A DNA stretch of 64,000 bases. It comes from Tenebrio molitor. Taxonomy: Eukaryota; Arthropoda; Insecta; Coleoptera; Tenebrionidae. Below, piece after piece: positions 37,901-49,900 of the stretch. The translations under genes and the position numbers were made by a program. Location of the stretch: assembly GCF_963966145.1 (NCBI RefSeq), contig NC_091046.1, forward strand, positions 8,370,001 to 8,434,000, in the 5' to 3' direction. Within the stretch, counting starts at the first letter, position 1, and each line of letters opens with the position of its first letter. The notes under the pieces were generated by a model. The model searched no databases, had not been told where the DNA came from, and worked only from the letters and a program-made list of their open reading frames with translations.

Positions 37901-40900
37901 TTTCCGAAGCGCTTCAAAATTAACCACACACGAACAGAATGAGATGAGCAAACACTTTCAGTTTTTTAATTAAACTAAACAAAATAATTATTGGTGTTGA
38001 CGTCAAATGAGCCTATCAAAAGTGTGTACAGAGTGCGAGAGCTTTCGTGTCATTGGCTCTGCATACTCGCCGAAGCTTTTGAAGTCGCTCAACAAATTGC
38101 CGATTCTCTGATATACGCAAGCTTCCAAAGCTTTAAGCTATAGACCGTGAAATGGTCAATGGATGATAGTCGGCCAGGTTGCTCTGTTCACTAAGCCCTT
38201 TTACTTTCCCCGATTCTGCTTTTTCATGCAGTGGATGATGTATCAGGACGCATTCCACCCCTCTCTTGTTTCAATTATGAAATAACCAAAATAATAGGAC
38301 ATCAAAACGGAATTAAATTTTTGCTCGTCTACTGCAGAGTACCTACTTTAGGTTTATTTTCGAAAAAATAAACAAATAAAAAATGTTCAAGTAGTTTTCA
38401 CACATTTGGATTAGTTTACAGCTACAGCTGCAAGTATTTTTTTCTGTGGCAATTTTTTTGGAAATCATAAAATTCCTAAATCTCAGAAATACATATTTCG
38501 CAAAATTATTTTTTAACCCAAAAGTGCGTCGTTTTAAGTTATCACAATCGGTGGATCTTTAAATATAGAATGTCGACACGAGCAGTGAAAAAAGATTTAC
38601 AATTTTTTTTTTAACATCATTCTTATGGTTGGTTATATCAATTTCAAAAAGTAACCAAATCCATGACTTCAAGCTTTTGTACAGTAGTTTAAAATGGTGA
38701 ATGATGCTACGCTAATATTCTCTTTTAAAATTAAAAGTTTGCATGTTTCAGAGAAAAATAACAGAAAATAGATTTCTGGATCTATCATTTTCGCAACAAA
38801 TAATAAACGATATTTTAAAATATGTTCAATGATTTCCATTTTGTAAACTTGATTATATAAAAAAATCTGGTCGGGAACCAAGAGTTTTTACCAATGTTTT
38901 TCAGAATATAAAACACACAGAGAGAGGATTTAATTTCTTTAAGGCCATTTATAATTCAACAAAGGAAAATAATGAAATATGTAACCTTCCCATTTACTAC
39001 CTCTACAAAAAAGAATGATCAAGAAGATTACTAAATTAGAATTAGAAAAATATCCTGCTATAAATAATTTTAATCAAAAGATTGGACAAATATTATTGTT
39101 TACAACCATGAGTGCGACGGAATTGAGAGCTTAAAATCGACACCTTAACATTGATAGATTAAAGAATTAATAGGATAACAGAAAAACATTTCATAATAGT
39201 GTATTAAAAAATAAAAACAAAGATCAGTACACTGTATAAAATGCAGAAAAATGAAACATTGCTACCAGGGTGGTTCATTATTTATTGTCCCTGAGATTTC
39301 GTCAACTAATAAATGCAAAATTTTAGAAACGAATTGCCAATTTTATTTTAATTGTCTCAATTAGGAGTTTGAATAAAATATTTCACTTTAAAGAACTTTT
39401 CAAAAAAATTGTACAACTACAGATCCTTTTTCGTAGTTTTGAAAGTTATCTTACGATAGTTTTAAAATAGTAGTTTATTTGACGAGTTTGTGTGTAAATT
39501 GGGCCTTTTTTGGCACGCGTGGGCCATTTTAAAACGCGTTTTAAAATGGCCCACGCGTGCCAAAAAAGGCCCAATTTACACACAAACGAGTTGAATACAA
39601 CGTTTTTTTGTTCGACGAGCCCCTTAAAGGCTCCAAATCGCTTAAAACCTTTAAAATTAGCTTGACGTTTCGTTTTGACAAGTTGTGACATTTATCAAAA
39701 TCCGTTCACATAGGAGAAAATTCTCAAATTCTGACAGTGTCGAACAAAAAAGTGATAATAATTTTTTTTCTAATTTAGAAAGGATCAAACAAAAATCATT
39801 TAAAATAAAAAAAAATAAATAAAATTAATCAACAACCGAGTACTGTTATTATTATTATTATTATTTTATTTGACTATGTAAATGTACTGCGTATCCTTTG
39901 GCAAAATGACGAAATATAATATTTACTCTCTGACATTAATATTATTGTCCTTCGATTGAGGCAAATAAACAGATGAATATTTTATGATTTTCCTTCATTT
40001 GAATAACGAGAAAAGTGTTTTCTATTGTTTTAGTTCAAAAATAATAATAATTTAAACAGGTTCGACTAGCTCCATCATCAAAAATTCATAAATAATTAAA
40101 GTAATTTCCTAAAATAGTAACACGTTTTCCTAGCTCTATTCGTCATGGAAAATTTTTATTTCGCTGCAATGACATTTATTTCTCGCCCAAATCCGGAAAT
40201 ATCCCAAGATTACAAAATTACCTGCGCCTTCTCATTAAATTTAAGACACGTTGTGCAAATAAACAGCAAAAGAAAAATTACTAAAAACGTAGTACATCTC
40301 CACTAATCCCCGGATTATTTCATCCGTACTGCAAAAAAGCTAATAAACCAACTCGCAATCTCGCAAGAAAATATTTTCTGGAATTTTATGCATTTTGACA
40401 TCCCCAGTACTCAATTTTCCTTTAACGAAGTTAGTTTTAATGAGATACGTGACCACGTCGCAACGTCACGACATTCCAAGATTCACCTGGTCCAGAGAGA
40501 TATAGAAAACCTTCGTCATAAAATACCGGAATGATATCTACATAAAACAGATGATTTCTCAAAATTTCCCCATAAATTATAGACGCCTGACACGGCCATT
40601 AAGTCTGATAATTTCTGTCTGAAACTGGTCTTAAATTCCGCAATTCTCTGTTCTGGGATGAAGCACAAGTTGTCAGTGTTCAATAATTTAAAACGAACGT
40701 CCAGCAAGAAATTTGGCGTTGTTTTGTGAACTGTGCATAACATATACTGGCTGCCAACCTGTTTTACAGCTTCAGGAAATACGCCTGAATTTCGTATGTC
40801 CCGAAAATCTGCTGTAGCGTGAAAAGCGGCGAGTTTTCGTTAAACTGTGAACTTTCATAATATATTTTGTGATAATAAAAATGAAAGAGACCGGTGTCTC

Positions 40901-43900
40901 CGCCGCCCCCATCAAAATTAATAATGATTTGTCCCGCCCGGAACACGCTCAGACCGTTTAATTTTTGAAGTTTGACAGTTGCTTTAATAAGCTTCGTCTG
41001 CATTAATCATCCCAGCAATGACAGTCACAAACGAATCAGCGAGACTGTCCCGAAAGCTCCAGAAGCTAATCTGGAGACAAAGGCGGGGGCGCGCACCGAT
41101 CACTGTGAAATAGATTCGGCCGATAGATTTCCTAGGGAAGGATTCGTGGGAATGCGCTCATAAATAATTCATAACTTAACACAATCACAAACATATAACG
41201 GATAACTTACCCTCGGTGGCTAAAAAAGCGATAGCTTGGTCCATTCCGCCTCCCTGAGTACCGATATAACGTTCACATTCGGCACACAAATTCGCAATCT
41301 TCTCTTTGGACATTGGGAACTGAAATATTATGAACACGTAAATATTCAAATGGGGCTAGTCATTTTGTAGATAAGGTGCAACGTTTTGTCTCCCGTGGTC
41401 GGCTCGAATCCTAGACAATATCGATATGGAAGTGTGACGTATTTTTTCAACCCTAACTGACTGTCTGTATCAATTTTCTTTCGAATGCTTTACAGTCGAC
41501 GGAGAAATTTATTATCGCAAACTTACTCCCTGAAATTATTTTGACTAACAGCCAACATCTCGTTCTCCAACCATTGATCCATTGTATAATTTACATAATT
41601 GAGACCAGTCTATACATTCTCCAAATTACAGCGGGATGAGTTCTCGGCAACCCTTCATGTTTTGTGTATTTGTATATTAATCAAGCTAATTCATACAATA
41701 ATTTGAATAATTTGTGTCAGAGTGCGCCTGTGCCAGAAGAAGGGTTCTAAGGTAACAAGTAAATAATTCGTGTTTTTTTAAAGAAAAAATATCAAGGCAA
41801 AGTGAAGGGTAGAAGGACAAAGAAACAGATTTTAAGAAAGGTAGGGCAATCGTTAACAAAAAAAATCGCCCAGTTGCGACCTCGACTTCGTCTCGGTGTT
41901 CAATCTCTGGACTCAGCACAAAAAGACTCACTTCTACAAAGCAAGCAAAAATTGCAAACATTCACTGAGAATAAACAAACGCTATTAGTGAAAGACGCGT
42001 ATCTGAATGTTTTTACCGCTTGTTTGGTGTTATTAAAGATAATCAATGCCGGTTCGGCATTCTTACAACAAAAACAATTTTCTCGTGGCTTTCTCTTATA
42101 TAGCCATTCTTGTACAACACCCGTTTAATCAAGAAAGAGCAATCTAAATGATGATTAAAAACAATGAACAACCTGTTTTCCCCGCAACTATGACCTATCA
42201 TGTCTTAATTACGAAACAAGGCGAAACTGAAAGCCACCGAAACGCATGATGAACGACAGAAAACTTGCATACTTCACTTTTAGAAGTTTACTATGTTTCT
42301 GAAGATCTGAAGTTTCTTCTGTGAAGCATAGTTCAACGGTTTAATTAACAACCAAACTACATTTAACTGTGTATTATATCCTGTAAAAAATGTACAAAAT
42401 CCACATATATGTACTCACATTGTGTGCATGAGCAGTTGCCAGGGCTGCAGCGCTAACGAGGGCGCTGCTGCTGGAAAGACCGGCGCTCAGGGGAACCTTC
42501 CCACTAACCACAACGTTCATACCTTTGAAATCCACGTCCTTAGGCAAAATATCAAAAATTCCCTTAATTCCACACAGGAAATATTGATGCCACTCGGGTG
42601 CTCCGTCTCCGACGGATATCCTTAGGAGGAAACGAAACGTAAATTATTAATAGGTAATCGATAAAATTAAATAGGTTCAATTTGATCAGGTTGATTTGGG
42701 GAAATTTCATGTCGTTCGCAGACTAATTAATCTTGTTACGTTCCAAAGTTCTTTAGTAAGTGGGCTTAATTTAATATAGTAGGAGAATGTGGCGGCAAGA
42801 CAAGATTAAACGAGATGAAACAACAAAAAGTTAACACCTACGCGGCCAAGACAATGCTTTGGTTTTTAGTAACGAATCAATACAAGTAACACAAGTGGAG
42901 TACGAGGACAAACACTGGTAGGTCAGACAACAAAGAGCTTTAGAAACAGATGTACCTAACATTTTTAAATTTTAGAAGAAATTATTTCTCTAAAAAATCT
43001 GACGAATTTCTATGCAAAGTCATGCAAAGTAACAAAAATTCTTCATTTATGCCACCAAAAGTTGCACTTTTTTTCAAAGAAATAGTTTGTAGTCGGCATT
43101 CTGTCACACAAGTCCCAGTTTCGATACGCCGTCATGTAGAAAAGCAATTTCTTAGTGGCAAAGTTCTAGCGCGACATTCTTTCCCTGAAGAATGTTTGCG
43201 TCCGAAAGCTCTCAGTAACCAATGGTAAAACGAGAACTGATAAAAGTCGCAGAAATAGGTTTAAAAATAAGAGTGTGGCATGATTAAAAAGTGGATTAAA
43301 CGATTATGTGTATTTTAAACAAACAACGTCGAGATCAAAATGAATGGTAGTAAAATATGTTTACTTGAATTCTTTGGGATGCGTTTTAACAGCTATAAAT
43401 TCACTCAACTTATGTGGGAAAAATGTAAGGCAGATATGTTTATGCATGTGTCATGGACATCCCCCCTTCAACATAATCATCTCGTTGATATTCGTTTTAC
43501 TTGCCTTAGAGTGGAGTGAAAAAATTCGGAAGTTATATCGAAAGCATGATTAGATCGATTTAAAGAAAAAGCACATTTTAAATTACTGAAAAAGGAATAC
43601 AGCTCTTTTAATGTAATTTTGAGAACGTTTAGGATTACGAAATTTTGCTGGACTAATGAATGAATTTATTTGTGAAGTGGTGAGTACTTTAATTTATTAC
43701 TGTAGAGAGAATTGGTATTTAAAAATAAATAACTTTATATTAATAACATAATTACATAACATTTTTGTTTCATAATACAAAAATTTCCGATAATATTACG
43801 GAATTTGGAAAAGTGCCCCGAATGCTTGCAGCGTTTCCACGTTGAATTTACATAATTTTTCACTGAGAGTCCTTTCAAACATTTAGGAAAAATTTGATGT

Positions 43901-46900
43901 TATTAAAATCATGAAAGCATCACCGGTTTTTGCAATAAATGGAATTCGATATTAAAGTGCAAAATTTACCTATGATTTATTATTAAATTGGGCGGTCAGT
44001 TCAACAATAGAGGTTGACGTGGGTTATTTATGGTATCCTTAAGGGACTAAAGAATTACTAGAAAAGTTCTCAACAGATGTTGCCCAACAAAGAGGTATTT
44101 ATTGATGACACTGCACTTGTAAATCTTAATTGTTTTTCGCTGCTAATGTTAAAATTGGAATAATTCAAAAACTAATCCTTTTCTTTTGATGCTAATTCCA
44201 TAAATATGTTCTTTGAATGAATTGTGAATTATGAGCGTGCACGGAAAAATTTTTTTTTTGGTCATGAAGGGAATGTAACCCTAAAGTTTCGTAATTTTTA
44301 CTAATTTTTTAATAGGGTTCATCGTGCGGACAGTAAAACTTGAATCACCCTGTACATAATTGAGTCTCTGTAAACAAGTCTAACAACTTACCTCATGTTT
44401 ACACTAAATTGTCTTGCATATGTCTATGGATGTACTAATAGTAGAGGTAAATAGAAGTTTCGAACTGTTCGATTTCAACAAGTTCGCAGACTCGATCAAA
44501 TATTTGTTAGTTAGTGCTTAAACACAGCCAGCAAGTTGCAAAAGAAATTCGGTTCTTGTAAAAGTTAATAGAATATTTGAGAAAACAAAAGAAAGATGAA
44601 TTTCAGTACGTCACAACCGAATAAGCGGAGCCGAATCAAGGTTAAAATAACAATCTCAGTCAACAGGGAAATTTACATTTAATGAGAAGTTTGGAGGAGT
44701 CCAAAAGGCAGTTATTATCATACAAAACTCGAGAAGAGAGTTTGAAGTTTTGTAATACTTCTAGATATGTACATTTCGGCGGCAAGAAAAAATTCGCTAA
44801 ATTAGTTTATTAGAATTGTGATGGCTCAAGCAATGAATTTTGAATTTTCTTCCGGTATTATCAGGAAGGACTGTGAGAAATACAAAACATCTTTTTCGTT
44901 TTATACTTTATCTATTATTATTACACTGCGACAGCGTCCCTCTGAGTTTGTTTTGAATGTATCGGGTGTTCATTTAAATTTCTCAGTTGGCGTTGAAGAG
45001 TGGATTGTGAACGCACCACGGATTACGGATCACGGATCAGCTTAAATGTGCGCTGTTTGCAGATTGACGAGTGATACGTTCACAATCGACTCTGCAACGC
45101 CAACTGTGAAAAGAAATGAAATGATCAATTATTTTTGAGAGTTGCTTTGCGTGTTCGCTTTTTGACGATAAAGTCGAAAACATTTGAAGCGTATTTAAGT
45201 TTGTTCAACAACTCTGCCTTTAAACTAACACAAAGCTAACGCTAATTAGCTTAGATTTTATTTGAAAAAATATTCTCTTATAAATGAAAGCATAATGCAT
45301 TTTTTGTGTTAACACGCTTCCTTGAATAAAATCTTACAAGGTGTAGGAGAAATATGTACGAAAGAAATCATTAATCATATTAATCACTTCCAGATTTAGA
45401 TGCAAAATGAGAAAACAGTGTTTACATTTATTACTTTCTCCTAAAAATAGACGATAAATCTCTGGCGAAATTTACAACATGGTTTATTATGACTTTGATT
45501 CATTCTCAACACAGATATTATTAGAGCATATTACTCACATGTCCAAAAACATACATACTTGCAAATGTGGAAAAAATACGTTTTAACTTATTTTTCATGA
45601 CAAAAATATGTGGCTACAAAAATTCTTTCAAACTCACCGGCAAAAAAAACGGAACACTAATTATTCAACATAAAATTTATTCCCATTATACCTATTTTGA
45701 TGTATTTTGACCAGGAGGCGATGATAGCAAACATAACCTTGAGCATTAGCATAGGCTATTTTATTAGCAATTTCGCATAAAAACAAATTTTTTGCTTAAA
45801 AATCTTCTTTTCGTAAATTTACCAATTTTATAATATTTATTTTTTATTGTTGTTAACTTCGAATTTAAGTAGTAAAAAAATGCCTCTAGCTGGTGTAAAT
45901 ATTGCCAGAGCAGTAGCTTTGGTTGAAGACTGTTGTTGTTTCCGTTATGCAGCTAATGCTATTGAGGCTCCTCTTGCTAGTGGTCTCAGAGCTGTTAGAA
46001 GGTTTCAAGAGATTTGTCAGTACACAAGAAGACCTGGATCTGGTCGAAAAAGAGCAACCACACACCGGGACGATAGATTTTTAAATAATAATGGTGTTCC
46101 GCTTTTTCTGCCGGTGAGTTTATTTGCAAATAAAATCTAATTGTTTAATTTAATCATAAAAATAAGCAAGGGCCCTTCCATTCTCCACGACGTACAAAAA
46201 ACGAGTAAAAAAGATAGCCTTGGTAAATGCAGGAAAGCCTGAAAGAAATTCTCCACAAAGTGACATGTCCGAGTCTAATAAGACGACTAGCATCGAGGAG
46301 TCCCGATTTCCAACAAATTGAACCCTAATTAACTTCTTCAAGTTCTTTGAATCGCTAACAAGACAACTTACTGCACAATCGGGCCTCGATTGCACGAACA
46401 AAGACCCAAACAAGCGCACATGGTTTCAGCGGCATGAGAGAAATTATAATGAAAATATGAATTGACTTTTATTTCAATATTTCACAAAATGTATTCCTTT
46501 GATGTTGAAAACTAGAATGTCATTAAAATGTATTATACGTAGTAAATTTGGCGCTGTACAAATTGGAAATATTATTCTTCTGATTTTCAACAGTCTCGGC
46601 CAATTAGTGTCGAGTTACTCCGACAGTTGCGCACTGGTGTTATCTCGTTGTTAGCGTAATTAATAAATCGTTTGGTCTTGGATTTTAGTCTTTAGGTGGC
46701 ACGTTGTAGGTATCAAATTTCTGGAAATTCAAAGGAAACACGTGACCTGCGGTAGTTCTGCTTTGTATTTGAAAATTAGAACAGAACTGTAATAATCGAA
46801 TTTCGGTCTTGGTTTGGTAGTTTCCACTTCACGTTTTCATGCTATTGTGTTGTATCTTTGCAACATGAACTTGGCACGGTAACGTTACATAATTATTTTG

Positions 46901-49900
46901 ATACAAGTGTAGAAAACTTTAAATCTATGATGCTACAGTTTAGAAATAATTTTGTTGAAATAGTTCATCGCATTCAGCACACAATTATGCCAAATATATT
47001 TATACCATAACGATCGTCATAAATTATGGAAGTCATATTGTGATAACGGCAGCTGTCATTGTAATAACAGTATTTCTATTCAAACTAGTCTAGGAAAGGA
47101 TCGTATTGTCAGTCTATTTTCTTTTTATCTATTTAGTGATTACTGATTAGGTTTTGCAGTCAAGAGATCAATACATAAGTCAGTTTTGGTAATCTTATCG
47201 TAATGGTGATAATGTTTATTTGTTAATGGATCGTTGACTGTCGAAACTTTAGCAACACAGAAAAACAATTTTTTCTACTCCTACTGGATAATGCTGTAAT
47301 TATTAAAGTGTTTTTCATTGGATTCATTACCCATGGCCCGTTTAATAATATGTAATTTCAAAAATGCAAATATCATACCAACTAGTTTATGAAGTCCAAT
47401 CACAAATTTTAATGCAATCGAATTGTATCAAGTATACAAAGTAATAGTTAAAACGTCAGTTGCAGTTTGTCTAATAATGAAACTTATTAATCAATTTCTC
47501 TTCATAATCGTAGAAAAAGTATAGTATTCTACTCGCGGATAATGGCTATTACTCGCTCAGATGAATCACAAAATGTTCCTCACGAGTAATAGCCATTATT
47601 ACCTGCTCATTGAATAATATATTATTATTGCACATCACATAATACATAAAGTTATACTGTAAGTTATGTCCATCATGTAGCTTAGCACTAATTCCAACGT
47701 TTTCGTCAAAGATTAGGATATGTAATTTATCACTAGATTCCAAAATATTTTTACATAAATTCTAAATTTATTTTCATAAATTTATTTTCTTAAAATTTAT
47801 TGATGTTTATTTTTTAACAAAACTTTTGCCTGTTTACGTATTTTTAGATTGAACTGCGATTTCATTGCGTTACTCACCAATTAAAATAGAAGAAAATCAG
47901 TAAATAGACCGAAAATTTTCCACCGTCAACGCCAAGAAAAATACTAAAAATCTCTGAATCTACCAACTGGTCCTATAAAATATTGTAACTTTCCATTTCT
48001 AATTTTTTTAAAATGTGTATTTGATTTTTCCGCTACCCGTTTTATCAAGTTTGCGATCTAGCTGGAGAGAAAAATCGGATAAGATTACAAGATATTGCTG
48101 ACCCTCTTAGTCGTTGCCATACACCTACACGTGAAAACTCCACTTAATTAGCAGCATAAGCATCCAACGGGAACTTTCCGTAGCTTATCTGGGGTTTTGT
48201 CTATTTACACAGCCATTCGAACAAAACGTGAACTCATCAGCAGTAGTACCTGACCCAATCTCTTATTGACAACAATTCAGAAATCATCGCTTCTTCCTAT
48301 GTTATGTTATCTAACAATTGACATGATTATTCTAAAGAGTAATTGACGTCATGTCCAAAGCACAATATGAACTTCACAATCATCTCATCCAAACATACGA
48401 TTCCTTAATAGTACCTACTTCACTTGTCAAGGTTATTTTCTACTCCACAATGGAAATATGGCACCTCCAATCGAGTTCTAAATCTAGATTGGTAATATCT
48501 TTGTTTTAATAAAATTAAAAATACATTTTTCGAATATGAAAATGAAGATCAAAAAGAAGTCAAGTATGATTCAAAATAGTTCTTTGTATATTAAGGCCGC
48601 GAAATCATTCTTTAACGTACCGAGAGAAAAATTCTCGCCGAGGCCGCTTGTGGGCGAGATAGGACAATTTCGAGGATGTTAAAAGATTTCGCGGCCAAGG
48701 TGTACACAACATTTTTTGTGCAACCGAAAATTAGTAATTATTTTAGAATGAACATGAATTACATGGAAACTCGTGATTTGTATCAAATTTAAAATAGTCG
48801 TTAAAAGCAACGGCCGCGAAATTGGATTTCGCGGCCTGTTTTAGGCCGTACGCGAAATGCTCGTTTCGCGCACGGTTGCACAAAAAATGTATGATAAGCG
48901 GCAGTGAAAAACAGAAGCATCGAAGAGGTAACTTAAATTTGAATTTGTAATTACAGTGCTATTAGACCGTAAGTATTGGACGTAATAATCACATTTACGG
49001 CTGATTTGTTGAAATTGAGTTCTAGATTTTCAGATCTTTTTTACAGTCGCTTTTGATCATATATGATAGAAAACCTCAAGATCGGGTTATTTCGATTACG
49101 TCACTTTCAGTGAAAAAGATGCCCAAAATATTTACACAGTGCCTACTTAAACAAAATTGGTTTCATAGCAAGCACAACATCGCCTTAATATAAAGTTAAA
49201 ATACACTGGATAAGATCAGAATCAGAACGGAAATTGCTAATATTTCGACACTAATGGACGAATCTCTCGATCTGTTGAACAGTGTAGTACTGGGCTTGAT
49301 TCCGCTCCATTTAAACGATGAAGCTATTGAGCAACTCTGGCAGTATATTCATTCATTGCTGATGATAACTCCAAAAAATATTTTTCGATAGATGCAGACT
49401 ATGTCAAGAGAACGCTTTTACAATTAAAATATTCCTCGCAAGATAATGCGCAACCGGAAACGGGATTGTTGTGAGTAGGCAGTGTTGCGACTAGGGGATA
49501 CCGGCACAAAATCGTTCTTTGGTTCATTTCCTGTATGTCACTAGAATTTTTGTTACTCTTATTTGTTGACTGCATTGATTGTTTTTATCTGGTCCCGCCC
49601 CCACACAAACAATAATGTAAAAGTACTTTCATTGTTTAAAAGAAAAATAAAACTAAATAAAATAAAAAACGTACGAAAAGTTTTTTAAGTTGCACTCGAA
49701 ATCGGTATACTGCTTGTCCATGTTGTGCAGCCGCAGGATGGGGTCCTTCTCTACCGATACCGCCAGGAAGACGTCCTGTTCCAGAGCCATTGGACAAACT
49801 CCGTACCCGCAATAATCGACATGTTCCCCAATTAGATTGACTCTGTGTAAGCAAAATCGCGGATAATCCCTTGATTGCATATTTAATAAATGAATCGCTT

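Larger units (their letters stand above)
35167..41210 (-). other. galk2 intron 4
   Basis: A 6-kb intron with MITE N (36371-36616) and the perfect palindrome at 39486-39587. It also has a (TTA)n microsatellite at about 39845-39870 and an isolated CCAGGGTGGTTCATTATTTA terminus near 39267. A GC-richer patch (41030-41160) precedes exon 4 without a coding motif. Nothing recognisable in 35167-36370, 36617-39485 or 39588-41029. Confidence 0.75.
42621..49674 (-). other. galk2 intron 2
   Basis: A 7-kb intron with GTACGT donor. It holds family F copy 2, the Tc1 derivative at 45631, the hairpin at 47539 and the GC-rich hairpin cluster at 48593. An orphan GAATCACCCTGTAC end lies at about 44343-44356. 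The plus frame at 42950-43228 and the minus frame at 46150-46419 are unrecognised. Stretches 42621-44961, 46122-47538 and 47600-48592 hold nothing I can name. Confidence 0.75.

Noticed and set aside
39845..39870. (TTA)n run
   Set aside because: An ordinary short microsatellite.
41802..42128. 108-codon plus frame in GALK2 intron 3
   Set aside because: No recognisable domain; probably chance in a locally less AT-rich stretch.
42422..42625. 67-codon plus frame
   Set aside because: Antisense shadow of GALK2 exon 3.
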